In this document: one piece after another, positions 18,122-26,598 of the stretch
Position numbering within the stretch: the first letter of the stretch is position 1
How the letters are laid out: each line of letters opens with the position of its first letter
From: Rhodobacteraceae bacterium UBA6197
Lineage (GTDB): Bacteria; Pseudomonadota; Alphaproteobacteria; Rhodobacterales; Rhodobacteraceae
Reading direction: 5' to 3'
DNA: 64,000 nt
Assembly: GCA_002422085.1 (NCBI GenBank)
Contig: DISZ01000006.1
Coordinates: forward strand, 1 to 64,000
Made by a program: the position numbers and the translations under genes
The notes under the pieces: generated by a model
The model's input: only the letters and a program-made list of their open reading frames with translations
What the model was told of the DNA's origin: nothing
The model's database searches: none

Positions 18122-18256
18122 TTAGCCATCAACGAGCGCGAGAAACACCAGAACCAGCAAAATCGCAACCACTGCAAAGGTAACGAACTTCACAAAACCC
18201 GCGAATGTCTTTTCCTTGGCACGGATATCCATCTCGCCTTGCACGTATTTGGCCAT
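18122..18256 (-). CDS. aa3-type cytochrome c oxidase subunit IV (CoxIV)
   Basis: 44 residues: MAKYVQGEMDIRAKEKTFAG, then a single transmembrane helix with VTFAVVAILLVLVFLALV. The HG/QGEMDI...KTFxGF pattern followed by one helix is the bacterial aa3 oxidase subunit IV family (found in Rhodobacter and Paracoccus), a non-catalytic subunit of the terminal oxidase. A 'gggagac' ribosome site precedes the ATG. It lies alone, away from any cox genes in this window, between the lipoprotein and DUF6173 genes on the same strand. Confidence 0.88.
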   Translation of the reverse strand: MAKYVQGEMDIRAKEKTFAGFVKFVTFAVVAILLVLVFLALVDG

Positions 18257-18313
18257 TTTCGTCTCCCGAAGTCAGTCTCCCTACCCCTGCGATAGCCGAT
18301 CCGCGGCACTCTG

Positions 18314-19015
18314 TCACGCCCCCTTCGGGGTTTCCATTCCCGCCACCAGCCGAAACCCGATCCGCTGCGGCTCCTCGCTTTCGGTGTCTTTCGGCAGCGC
18401 CACCAACATCACGTTAAGCTGGCTGACATGCTGGATAAGCTGGGTGCGCGCGCCATCCTCGTCGCGGCCATAGAAGGTCAGCATGTCGGGCGAGAAATAC
18501 CCGAGCCCCTCGATCCGCAGCACCCCGGCCTCGGCGCCCGTCAGGCCCAGCGCGACCTCCTGGTCGGTGTCCAGCTGGCTCTCGAAGTTCTGGATGTAAA
18601 GCACCAGCCGTTCGTAAGCCCATTGCGCGGGGGATTTGTCCTCGACCGGCTCGCGCGTCATCGCGGCGGGTAGCGGCAGCGATTCGGGGGTCAGCGGCGC
18701 GCCTTCGCGAGTGTGCACCACATGCGCGCACGGGATGGCGCTTTCCTCATGCGCCTCGGCGGTGGTGCGGATCTGGCTCATGCCACGGAGCGCAATCCCG
18801 CCGCCGATCAGGTCCGCGCCCACGCCGCCCGCAGCTTTGCCGCCAGCGCTTTTGCCTTTGCCGCCCGTGCCCGTATCGCCCAAGGCCTTGCCCGTCCCGG
18901 TGCCAGCACCACCCGCGCCCTTGCCCGCGCTTTTGCTGCCCGCCGCCTTGCCCGCCGCCTTGCCTGCCGCTTTACCCGTGGGTTTGTCGGCCCCAGCCCG
19001 GTCCTTGTCCGCCAT
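18314..19015 (-). CDS. DUF6173-like protein with Lys/Ala/Gly-rich N-terminal tail
   Basis: 233 residues. The first ~75 are a basic low-complexity tail (GKAAGKAAGKAAGSKSAGKG and so on), resembling histone-H1-like tails. The folded C-terminal part starts near MSQIRTTAEAHEES and contains SPAQWAYERLVLYIQNFESQ, then FSPDMLTFYGRDEDG and LIQHVSQLNVMLVALPK; I assign it to the DUF6173 group from memory. The start at 19015 follows the MBL gene stop by 5 bp with a 'gagcagg' site; the internal Met of MSQIR is an alternative that would drop the tail. It is the last gene of an acyl-CoA dehydrogenase/MBL operon. Confidence 0.72.
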   Translation of the reverse strand: MADKDRAGADKPTGKAAGKAAGKAAGSKSAGKGAGGAGTGTGKALGDTGTGGKGKSAGGKAAGGVGADLIGGGIALRGMSQIRTTAEAHEESAIPCAHVVHTREGAPLTPESLPLPAAMTREPVEDKSPAQWAYERLVLYIQNFESQLDTDQEVALGLTGAEAGVLRIEGLGYFSPDMLTFYGRDEDGARTQLIQHVSQLNVMLVALPKDTESEEPQRIGFRLVAGMETPKGA

Positions 19016-19020
19016 CCTGC

Positions 19021-20067
19021 TCACCCCTCGGTCTGTTGCCACAACCATTCGCCCTCGGCGCCATGGGTCCGGCACACCTTGCCCCGGTGCAACAGATGAT
19101 TGAGGTGGGCGACAGATTCGACAAGGGCCAGCCCGTATTCCGGCTCGCCGATCGGGCGCTTGAACAGCGGCACGAAACACTGCGCCGCCGTGCGCGCGCT
19201 GGCCAGATGCGCGTGTAGCCGGTCCAGCGCGCCCAGATGGTTTTCAACCATCTGGCACAGCCGCAGCGGCAGGCCGGTGAACGGCAGCTTGTGGCCCGGC
19301 AGCACCAGATGCCGGTCCTCGGCCAGCGCCGCAAAGCGGCGGCACGAGGCCATCCAGTCGCTGACCGGATCGGCGGCGGGTTCCGAGGCATAGACCCCCA
19401 GATTGGCGCTGATCGAGGGCAAAAGCTGATCGCCGCCAATCACCAGATCGTCGTCATGGCTCCAGAAGGTGGCGTGGTCGGGGGCGTGGCCATCGCCAAG
19501 CCGCACCTGCCAGCGCCGCCCGCCCATGGTCAGAACCTGCCCCTCGTGCAGCCGGGTGTAGCCCAGTGGCAAAGGGTGCACGCAATCGGCAAAGTTGAAC
19601 GGCCGCTCGGTGGCGCGGCGCGCCAGAAGTGCTGGCTCCATCCCTGCCGCGCGCCAGAAGGCCAGCGTTTCCGGGGCGGGAACGGGCTGTTCGTCCAGCG
19701 TCAGCATCCGCGCCAAAAGCCAGCTTGTGCGGGTGGTCAGAAGCTCGGCCCCCTGCGCCTGAAACCAGCCCGCAAGGCCAATATGGTCGGGGTGGTAATG
19801 CGTCACCACCACCCGCCGAACCGGCTTGCCCGCCAACGGCCCGGCCAGCAGATCGGCCCAGACCGCCCGGCTTTTGCGCGAATCGATACCGGGGTCGATC
19901 AGGCACCAGCCGTCGCCCTCATCCAGCGCATAGGCGTTGACGTGATCCAGCGCCATCGGCAGCGGCAGGCGCAGCCAGAGCACGCCGGGTGCCACCTCGG
20001 TGGCCTGCCCCGGCGCCGGCGGCGTTTCCCAAGGGTAACGAATCGCGGCGCTGGCGGTGTCCCTCAC
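19021..20067 (-). CDS. MBL-fold metallo-hydrolase
   Basis: 348 residues. Metallo-beta-lactamase fold with VVVTHYHPDHIGLAGWF (metal-binding THxHxDH), a later GDGHAPDHATFW and GGDQLLPS, then VLPGHKLPFTG, which together give two zinc sites. The C-terminal ~70 residues are a helical domain (ESVAHLNHLLHRGKV) seen in members related to LACTB2/YflN-type hydrolases. The substrate is unknown; an acyl-CoA or thioester role is possible because the start overlaps the stop of the acyl-CoA dehydrogenase gene by 4 bp. Confidence 0.87.
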   Translation of the reverse strand: MRDTASAAIRYPWETPPAPGQATEVAPGVLWLRLPLPMALDHVNAYALDEGDGWCLIDPGIDSRKSRAVWADLLAGPLAGKPVRRVVVTHYHPDHIGLAGWFQAQGAELLTTRTSWLLARMLTLDEQPVPAPETLAFWRAAGMEPALLARRATERPFNFADCVHPLPLGYTRLHEGQVLTMGGRRWQVRLGDGHAPDHATFWSHDDDLVIGGDQLLPSISANLGVYASEPAADPVSDWMASCRRFAALAEDRHLVLPGHKLPFTGLPLRLCQMVENHLGALDRLHAHLASARTAAQCFVPLFKRPIGEPEYGLALVESVAHLNHLLHRGKVCRTHGAEGEWLWQQTEG

Positions 20068-21755
20068 GCGCCCAGATCCGCGTCCGACAGCGCATAAAGC
20101 GCGGCGCAGCCTTCGCGCGCCTCGGCCAGGGCGGCGGCATATTGCGGCAGCAGACGCCGGATATAGACCTCGGCCAGACGCGACCTTGGCCCCTGACCGC
20201 CCTCGACCACCGCGGCGCGCAGGTGGTAATGCGCGCCCAGCACCCGGGCAAAGGCCCGCAGATAGGGCACCGCGCCGGCAAATCGGTCCTGCATCCCCTG
20301 CGCCAGCAACACCTCGGTCGCCTCGCGCAGGGTCTCGGCGGCGGCCCAGACATCTTCGGCCAGTTGCGGCAGGCAGACCCGCGCCGCCGTGGCCGCGTCT
20401 TCGACCTCTTGCAGCAGCCGGAACGCCGCCGCGCCCTGATCCATCATCTTGCGCCCGACCAGATCCATCGCCTGAATCCCGTTGGTGCCCTCGTAGATCG
20501 CCGTCACCCGCACGTCGCGCGCATACTGCGCCGCGCCGGTTTCCTCGATAAAGCCCATGCCGCCATGCACCTGCACCCCGGTCTCGGCAACACTGATGCC
20601 GACATCGGTGCCATAGGCCTTGGCGATCGGCGTCAGCAGCGCCGCGCGCGCCTGCGCCTCGGGCTCGCCGGTGGCCCGGCCCATGTCGAGCGCCACCGCA
20701 CAGGCCAGCGCGATACTGCGCGCGGCGAAAATCTCGGCCTTCATCGTGGCCAGCATCCGGCGCACATCGGCATGGTTGATGATCGGCCCCATCTGGTTGC
20801 GATCACGGGCATATTCCAGCGCCTTTTGCCAGGCCGCCTCGGCCACGCCGATACCCTGCACCCCGACCGCCAGCCGGGCGTTGTTCATCATCGTGAACAT
20901 CGCCGCCATGCCCTTGCCGGGCGCATCGATCAGCCAGCCGACCGCACCGTCAAACGCCATCACGCAGGTCGGCGAGCCGTGCAGCCCCAGCTTGTGCTCA
21001 AGGCTGACGACGCTAAGCGCGTTGCGCGCGCCGGGGGCGCCTTGCGCATCGGGGATGAATTTCGGCACCAGAAACAGGCTGATCCCCTTGGTGCCCGCCA
21101 CCGCGCCGGGCAACCGCGCCAGCACCAGATGACAGACGTTTTCATTCACGTCGCTGTCACCCCAGGAGATGAAGATCTTCTGCCCGGTGATCGCATGGGT
21201 GCCATCGCCCAAGGGCTCGGCACGGGTCCGCAAGGCGCCCACGTCGCTTCCGGCCTGCGGCTCGGTCAGGTTCATCGTGCCCGACCATTCGCCAGAGATC
21301 AGCTTTGGCAGGTAAAGCGCCTTGATCTCGTCGCTGGCGTGATGCTCCAGCGCCTCGATCTGGCCCTGCGTCAGCAACGGGTTCAGCTGCAGCGCCAGAC
21401 AGGCACCCGACATCATGTCGTTGACCGCCATGTTCACCGCCTGCGGCAGACCCATGCCGCCAAATTCCTGCGGCGCGGCCAAGGCGACCCAGCCGCCCTC
21501 GGCGATCGCCTGAAACCCGGCCTTGAAACCGGGCGACGTCCGCACCACGCCGTTTTCCAGCCGCGCGGGGGTCAGATCGCCATTGCGCTGCAACGGCGCC
21601 ATCACCTCGTCACACAGGCGCGCCGCCTCGGTCAGGATCGCCTCGACCGTCTCGCCCGTCGCTTCGGCAAACCGCTCGGTTGCGGCCACCGGCGCCAAAG
21701 GCACGATCTGATCCAGGATAAAGCGGAATTCGCCCACGGGGGAACGATATGGCAT
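20064..21755 (-). CDS. Acyl-CoA dehydrogenase
   Basis: 563 residues. Oxidises an acyl-CoA thioester with FAD and passes electrons to ETF. Domain order is N-terminal helical (MPYRSPVGEFRFILDQIVPL), the beta domain with MNLTEPQAGSDVGALRTRA and GQKIFISWGD, then the C-terminal helical domain with YEGTNGIQAMDLVGRKM, in which the Glu of YEGTNGIQ is the expected catalytic base. The extra C-terminal ~130 residues match the long class (AcdA/DmdC-like, ~590 aa). The ATG at 21755 gives the family start; the reading from 21839 is rejected. The gene starts an operon with the MBL and DUF6173 genes. Confidence 0.92.
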   Translation of the reverse strand: MPYRSPVGEFRFILDQIVPLAPVAATERFAEATGETVEAILTEAARLCDEVMAPLQRNGDLTPARLENGVVRTSPGFKAGFQAIAEGGWVALAAPQEFGGMGLPQAVNMAVNDMMSGACLALQLNPLLTQGQIEALEHHASDEIKALYLPKLISGEWSGTMNLTEPQAGSDVGALRTRAEPLGDGTHAITGQKIFISWGDSDVNENVCHLVLARLPGAVAGTKGISLFLVPKFIPDAQGAPGARNALSVVSLEHKLGLHGSPTCVMAFDGAVGWLIDAPGKGMAAMFTMMNNARLAVGVQGIGVAEAAWQKALEYARDRNQMGPIINHADVRRMLATMKAEIFAARSIALACAVALDMGRATGEPEAQARAALLTPIAKAYGTDVGISVAETGVQVHGGMGFIEETGAAQYARDVRVTAIYEGTNGIQAMDLVGRKMMDQGAAAFRLLQEVEDAATAARVCLPQLAEDVWAAAETLREATEVLLAQGMQDRFAGAVPYLRAFARVLGAHYHLRAAVVEGGQGPRSRLAEVYIRRLLPQYAAALAEAREGCAALYALSDADLGA

Positions 21756-21876
21756 GGTCAGTTCCTTTCGCACGCCTTGGCAAAGACCGGACTGGCGCGT
21801 ATGTGCTATGTCTTGTTGCCCAAAGTAACTCAAGGTCACAACCCATCAACCCCAACGCTGCGTCACGAAATCCACG

Positions 21877-22827
21877 ATGAACCTCGACACCGAAATGCTT
21901 TCGCCCGATCCGGCCGGTATCGCCCGGGCGGCCGCCTTGCTGCGCGGCGGCAACCTCGTGGCGTTCCCGACCGAGACGGTCTACGGGCTGGGCGGCGACG
22001 CACGCTCGGATCTGGCCGTGGCGCGGATCTTCGAGGCCAAGGCAAGACCCCGCTTCAATCCGCTGATCGTGCACCTGCCCTCGATCGAGGCGGCCCGCCG
22101 GATCGCCCGTTTCGACTCCGAGGCCGAACGCCTCGCGGCGACCTTCTGGCCCGGACCGCTGACCCTGGTGCTGCCGCTGCGCGCCGACGCGGGCCTGTCG
22201 GATCTGGTCACCGCAGGCCTGCCCACGGTGGCGATCCGCCTGCCCGAACACCCGCTGGCCCAAGCGCTGCTCAAGGCCTTCGCGGGGCCGCTGGCGGCTC
22301 CTTCAGCCAATCCTTCGGGCCGGGTCAGCCCGACCCGCGCCGCGCATGTGATCCAAGGCCTTGCCGGTCGGATCAGCGCCATCCTCGACGGCGGCCCCTG
22401 CGCGGTCGGAGTCGAATCAACGATCCTCGCGCTCGACCCGCCAACCCTGCTCCGCCCCGGTGGCATCCCCGCCGAGGCGATCGAGGCCTGCCTTGGCACC
22501 GCCCTTGCCAGCGGCGGCGATGCAGCCAAACCCAGCGCACCGGGCCAGCTTGCCTCGCATTACGCCCCCGGCGCCACGCTGCGGCTGAACGCCACCGCCG
22601 CCCAGCCCGGCGAGGTCTGGCTGGGCTTTGGCCCGCCCCCCGCCGACCTCAACCTCTCGCCCGTCGGTGATCTGGTCGAGGCCGCCGCCAACCTGTTTCA
22701 CGCCCTGCGCGAGGCCGACCGCCGCGCCGGCCCCAAGGGGCGCATCGCGGTCGCGCCGATCCCCGATCACGGCCTTGGCCGCGCAATCAATGACCGCCTG
22801 CGCCGCGCCGCCGCGCCTCGACCGTAA
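21877..22827 (+). CDS. L-threonylcarbamoyladenylate synthase (Sua5/TsaC)
   Basis: 316 residues. It makes threonylcarbamoyl-AMP from threonine, bicarbonate and ATP for tRNA t6A37. The YrdC domain carries LVAFPTETVYGLGGDA, KARPRFNPLIVH (Lys/Arg substrate pocket) and SANPSGRVSPT. A C-terminal ~110-residue domain (GQLASHYAPGATLRL...) marks it as the longer Sua5 rather than short TsaC. It is divergent from the acyl-CoA dehydrogenase gene. tsaB lies at 51945. Confidence 0.94.
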   Translation: MNLDTEMLSPDPAGIARAAALLRGGNLVAFPTETVYGLGGDARSDLAVARIFEAKARPRFNPLIVHLPSIEAARRIARFDSEAERLAATFWPGPLTLVLPLRADAGLSDLVTAGLPTVAIRLPEHPLAQALLKAFAGPLAAPSANPSGRVSPTRAAHVIQGLAGRISAILDGGPCAVGVESTILALDPPTLLRPGGIPAEAIEACLGTALASGGDAAKPSAPGQLASHYAPGATLRLNATAAQPGEVWLGFGPPPADLNLSPVGDLVEAAANLFHALREADRRAGPKGRIAVAPIPDHGLGRAINDRLRRAAAPRP

Positions 22828-22848
22828 ACCCGGACGCGCGACTCCGGG

Positions 22849-22933
22849 CTTCTTTTTGGTGAAAATACTCCCGCCGGAGGCTCCGACGCTGCGTGCGGGA
22901 GCCTCCGGCGGGAGTATTTTCACCAAAAAGAAG
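22849..22933. repeat. Palindromic element, copy 3 (variant B, perfect 36-bp arms)
   Basis: cttctttttggtgaaaatac at 22849 begins a 36-bp arm ending ggctcc (22884); the right arm, ggagcc (22898) to aaaaagaag (22933), is its perfect reverse complement with a 13-base loop. The outer part differs from the TTCATCTTCG type (CTTCTTTTTGG), while the CGCCGGAGGC core is shared. It lies between the convergent sua5 and ecsC genes. Confidence 0.9.
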
Positions 22934-22940
22934 CGATAGC

Positions 22941-23705
22941 TCAGCTTTTGCGGATCAGTCGCGCGCGCAGTTCTTCACGCAAAAGCCCCTCATCGACAGC
23001 GCTTTGCACCGCAAGGCGTTTCAGGCCGAAATGCACGCGGGCGATTTCCTGATAGTAGCTGGTGAAGGAATAGTTGACCGCAGCCCCCGCCACCGCGCCC
23101 AGCACCGGGGCGGCTTGCGCGGCCAGCTTTTGCCCCAGCACCGCCGACAGACGCGGCGCCACGCGGGCGATCAGCCCGTTCAACGTCTGGCCGGTGATCG
23201 TGACGCGGGCGGCCAGAAAGCCCATGTCGGTGCCATCATCGTCAGCCATCGGGCCGGCGCTGGCAAAGACGCGCAGGCATTCAAGGCGCACCTCCTCGGT
23301 CTCGGGGTCAAAGCCGTGCTCGGCGGCGATGCCCTGAATCGCGCGCAACAGCACCGTCACCGTCAGCGGCAATTCCGCCAGGGCGCCGGCCAGGCCGCCA
23401 AGCCCGCCAGCCATCCCCATCGCGGTTGCAAGTGCCGTGTTGAACCAGTCGGCCCGGTCCGCCACCACCCCGCGCGACCGCGCCGCCGCGCCGAAGGCGG
23501 TTTGCAGCGCGTTGGCGGTGGCGCCCTCCAGCCCGTCACGCAGCCGGGCGGGCAACTTGCCCAGCAAGGTCTCGGCGCTGCCGCCCAGATAGGCCATGAG
23601 CTGCATCCCCAACCCGCTGGCCGCGCGGTGGCGCCGCGCCAGATCGTCCAGCGCCGCCAGAACCGTCTTGTCGGTCAGCGGTGGCAGTATCTCGGCCTCG
23701 GTCAT
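22941..23705 (-). CDS. EcsC-family protein
   Basis: 254 residues. It carries the EcsC pattern: LARRHRAASGLGMQLMAYLG, the Gly/Ala-rich TALATAMGMAGGLGGLAGAL, ELPLTVTVLLRAIQGIAAEH and the C-terminal AGAAVNYSFTSYYQEIARVH. EcsC is associated with an ABC transporter in Bacillus, but in proteobacteria its role is unknown and no such transporter is nearby. Hydrophobic segments suggest membrane association. It ends 8 bp from the hairpin repeat. Confidence 0.85.
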   Translation of the reverse strand: MTEAEILPPLTDKTVLAALDDLARRHRAASGLGMQLMAYLGGSAETLLGKLPARLRDGLEGATANALQTAFGAAARSRGVVADRADWFNTALATAMGMAGGLGGLAGALAELPLTVTVLLRAIQGIAAEHGFDPETEEVRLECLRVFASAGPMADDDGTDMGFLAARVTITGQTLNGLIARVAPRLSAVLGQKLAAQAAPVLGAVAGAAVNYSFTSYYQEIARVHFGLKRLAVQSAVDEGLLREELRARLIRKS

Positions 23706-23775
23706 CGCGTGTCCTCCTGATGACAGCAGGTCTCAATATGGGGGGCGGCGGCGCGCTGCGCCAGATCTTCCGGCC

Positions 23776-24261
23776 TCAATCGGCGGCTTTCACCACATCG
23801 CCCTGCACCCCGTGCCAGGCACCGGGTGTCAGATCCAGCCCCAGAACGCGGTCGGGGTTGGTTGGCGGCGGCATCACCACGTCCGGCAGTTTTTCAAAGC
23901 CGAAGCGGCTATAGTAAGGCGCATCGCCGACCAGCAGCACCCGTTCCCAGCCCAGCCGGCGCGCCTCGGCCAGGCTTTCCAGCATCAACAGCCCGCCCAG
24001 CCCCTCGCCCTGCCGCGTCGGGTGCACCGCCACCGGCCCCAGCAGCAAGACCCGCCGCCCGCCGACCTGCACAGGCCAGTAGCGGATCACCGCCGCCAGC
24101 ACCCCGTCTTCGCGCAGCACCAGGCACAGCGGCCGCACCGGCGCCACCCCGTCGCGCAGCCGGTAAGACGACAGCGCCGTGCGCCCGGGCGCAAAGCACA
24201 GATCGTAAAGCGCCTCTACCTCCCACCAGTCGGCGTCGGTCTCTTCCTCAAGCTGATACAT
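23776..24261 (-). CDS. GNAT-family N-acetyltransferase (YhbS-like)
   Basis: 161 residues. GNAT fold with VLLLGPVAVHPTRQGEGLGG (acetyl-CoA pyrophosphate loop Q-G-E-G-L-G), LLMLESLAEARRLGWERVLL and GDAPYYSRFGFEKLPD, the latter being the YhbS signature. The substrate is unknown. The ATG at 24261 is preferred to 24300 because the family begins around here. It is followed by an 80-bp gap before the divergent flavin reductase gene. Confidence 0.85.
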   Translation of the reverse strand: MYQLEEETDADWWEVEALYDLCFAPGRTALSSYRLRDGVAPVRPLCLVLREDGVLAAVIRYWPVQVGGRRVLLLGPVAVHPTRQGEGLGGLLMLESLAEARRLGWERVLLVGDAPYYSRFGFEKLPDVVMPPPTNPDRVLGLDLTPGAWHGVQGDVVKAAD

Positions 24262-24337
24262 CCGCGGCCATCCCGAATCTTGTGGAATCGCGGGTAGCAC
24301 GGGGTAAGGTCAGGGGCAAACACCTAAGGGCCCGCCA

Positions 24338-24934
24338 ATGTTCTACCGCCCCGAAGACGGCCACGGGCTGCCGCACAACCCGTTCAACGCGCTGATTTCA
24401 CCGCGCCCGATCGGCTGGATCGCCACCCGCGGCACGCTGGGCTGCAACCTTGCGCCCTATTCGTTCTTCAACGCGGTCGCCTATAGCCCGCCGCAGGTGA
24501 TGTTCGCCTCGACCTCGGCCAAGCCGGACCGGGGCGACACCAAGGACAGCCTGGCCAATATCCGCGAAACCGGGGTGTTTTGTGTCAATATCGTCAGCCA
24601 TGCCCTGCGCGCGCCGATGAACGCGACCTCGATCGCCGCCGCGGCGGGGGTGGACGAATTTCTGCTGGCCGGGATCGAGGCGGCCGAATGCGAAACCATC
24701 GCCTGCCCGCGCGTCGCGGCCGCCCCGGCGGCGCTCGAGTGCCGGCTAAGCCAGATCGTGACACTGAAAGGCGCGCACAACTTTCTGGTGCTGGCCGAGG
24801 TGACAGGCGTCCATATCCGCGACGATTGCCTGCGCGAGGGGATCTTCACGCCCCCCGCCCCCGGCCTTCTGGCGCGGATGGGGGCCAGCGACTACACCGT
24901 CACCGGCACGCCGTTTCAGATGACCCGGCCCTGA
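24338..24934 (+). CDS. Flavin reductase-like FMN-binding protein
   Basis: 198 residues. The split-barrel FMN-binding pattern is visible: NPFNALISPRPIGWIATRG, NLAPYSFFNAVAYSPPQVMF, KDSLANIRETGVFCVNIVS and, late, LECRLSQIVTLKGAHNFLVL. Family members reduce flavin with NAD(P)H for partner oxygenases or act as flavoredoxins. No oxygenase partner is adjacent. It reads away from the GNAT gene and converges on the DMT gene. Confidence 0.87.
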   Translation: MFYRPEDGHGLPHNPFNALISPRPIGWIATRGTLGCNLAPYSFFNAVAYSPPQVMFASTSAKPDRGDTKDSLANIRETGVFCVNIVSHALRAPMNATSIAAAAGVDEFLLAGIEAAECETIACPRVAAAPAALECRLSQIVTLKGAHNFLVLAEVTGVHIRDDCLREGIFTPPAPGLLARMGASDYTVTGTPFQMTRP

Positions 24935-24981
24935 GGCCCCGTTCCTGGCGTGGTCACTTAACCCTAGCCGCCGCCGCGCCC

Positions 24982-25842
24982 CTAGCCGCGCTTCTTGCGC
25001 GACCGCAGCAACGTATAGATCCCGCTGCCGATGATGATCGCCGAGCCCAGCAGCATCATCGCATCGGGCCGCTCGCCAAACACCAGCACACCCAGCGCCA
25101 GCGCGAACACCAGCCGCGTGTAGCGAAACGGCGTGATGACCGAGACATCGCCCATCCGCATCGCCGCCGTCAGCCCCCAGTAGGCCAGCACGCCAAACAG
25201 CGTCGCTGCCGCCAGATCGACACCCTCGGCCAAGGCCGGCACCGCCGCGCCGCCGGTCCAGGCCAGCATCACCGCGCCGGTCGGGATCAGCATGAAGAAC
25301 CCGTAGATCCCCAGTTGCATGTTCGACAGCACCGTGGGCGCGGCCCGCGTGGCAAGGTCGCGCCCGGCAAAGCCCGCCATCCCCAGCACCGCGAACAGGC
25401 TGGCCAGCTCAAACCCCGCAGCACCGGGCCGCAAGATGATGAGAACGCCCAGAAAGCCGAACCCGATCGCAGACCAGCGCCGCCAACCGACGTTTTCTCT
25501 GAAAAACACCGCCGCCCCCGCAACCACCAGAAGCGGTGTCGCCTGCAAGATCGCGCTGGCGTTCGACAAGGGCGTCAGCGCGATCGCCAAGGTATAGCCC
25601 AGCCTCCCCGCGACCTCGGCCAGGGCCTTTATCAGGATCGGTCGCGACAGGATCGCGGGGTGAAACACCCGCTCGCCGCGCCGCCGGGTCAGCGCGATGA
25701 AGGCCAGCATGCCGCCAAGCCCGAAGATCATCAGGATCTGCCCCACCGGCAGCGCCTTGGCCGCCGACTTGATGAACATGTCTTCGACGGCAAAGCCCGC
25801 CATCGAGGCCACCATCAACACCGACCCGCGTGCATTGCTCAT
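24982..25842 (-). CDS. EamA/DMT-family transporter
   Basis: 286 residues with ten hydrophobic segments in two EamA repeats: GSVLMVASMAGFAVEDMFIK, LMIFGLGGMLAFIAL and, in the second half, TLFGVLAYWGLTAAMRMGD plus ALALGVLVFGERPDAMML. Substrate unknown. The start ATG at 25842 gives a standard N terminus; the very long frame continuing to 26442 is Gly/Arg-rich low complexity and is not coding. It ends in a basic tail, RSRKKRG. Confidence 0.85.
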   Translation of the reverse strand: MSNARGSVLMVASMAGFAVEDMFIKSAAKALPVGQILMIFGLGGMLAFIALTRRRGERVFHPAILSRPILIKALAEVAGRLGYTLAIALTPLSNASAILQATPLLVVAGAAVFFRENVGWRRWSAIGFGFLGVLIILRPGAAGFELASLFAVLGMAGFAGRDLATRAAPTVLSNMQLGIYGFFMLIPTGAVMLAWTGGAAVPALAEGVDLAAATLFGVLAYWGLTAAMRMGDVSVITPFRYTRLVFALALGVLVFGERPDAMMLLGSAIIIGSGIYTLLRSRKKRG

Positions 25843-26598
25843 TGACTGCCCCTGATGCCTGCCGATCCCGTGCAGCCCGCCCGGCATAGCCTGCGTCCGC
25901 GCCCGGCGCAAACAGATCAGCGCCGCGCCGGGGCATTGCAGGCCAAGGCCCAGGACGGCCTGCCACCTGGGCCGCGCCCGGCGGATCGAAACGCGCCAGG
26001 GCACCGCAGGCCAAGCCCCATGGCTCACGCCCCTCCGTGCGCCGCCGCCCGCCCCCGCGACCCGCCGCCTCGCCCCCTGCGTCGCCGCCCATCCGTTGCG
26101 CTTCCTGCGCCGCGCGGCCTTTGCCCTGCCTCCGCCGCGCGCCGTTCTTCTCCTTCTTCCACGTCTTCCACCCCCTAAGCCACCCCCTTCGCCGCCACCC
26201 AAGCCCCCCCAAGCCATCCCTCCGTCAAGCCCCCTCTGCCGCGCCACATCCGCCGCGCCACATCCACACCGCCCCCGCCGCCGCCCGCCGGACCCCACCG
26301 CCGCCCGGGCCGCGCGCCGCTCGCCCCATCCGCGCGCCGCCCGCCGGACCCCACCGCCGCCCGGGCCGCGCGCCGCTCGCCCCATCCTCCACCGCCCGCC
26401 GGACCCCGCCGCCGCCCTTTGTCCCCGCACCAGCGTCGCCACCCCCCTCCTCCCCCCGCCACGCCCTTGCCGACCGCGCTTCTCCCGCCGCCCATCCGTT
26501 GCGGGTCCGGCGCCGGCCCATCCTCCACGCCCGCCGTTCCCCCCCTTTCCTCCGCCACCGCCGCGCCCTACTGTGGCGCCATCTTATCGGAGGGCAGT
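25843..26598. other. C-rich, G-poor intergenic region with long false frames
   Basis: About 750 bp without a credible gene. The plus strand is extremely C-rich, with long runs almost free of G or A around 26150-26260 (for example cttctccttcttcc and cacccaagcccccccaag), so all frames stay open and give Pro/Arg- or Gly-rich nonsense. A direct repeat lies inside (26280-26415), and the 18-base cgccgcccatccgttgcg occurs near 26083 and again near 26489. The mtnP ribosome site (cggaggg) is at its right end. Confidence 0.7.
26280..26415. repeat. 52-bp direct repeat, two and a half copies
   Basis: A 52-bp unit beginning gccgcccgccggaccccacc and ending gctcgccccatcc is found at 26280-26331 and again, identical, at 26336-26387 (period 56). 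A third, partial and diverged copy starts near 26391 (cgcccgccggaccccgccg). It is non-coding. Confidence 0.8.

Noticed and set aside
19989..22670. An 893-residue plus-strand frame
   Set aside because: Antisense to the acyl-CoA dehydrogenase gene and out of frame with sua5.
26037..26598. Pro/Arg- or Gly-rich proteins in the C-rich gap
   Set aside because: All frames are open because of base composition; none has a ribosome site or recognisable fold.
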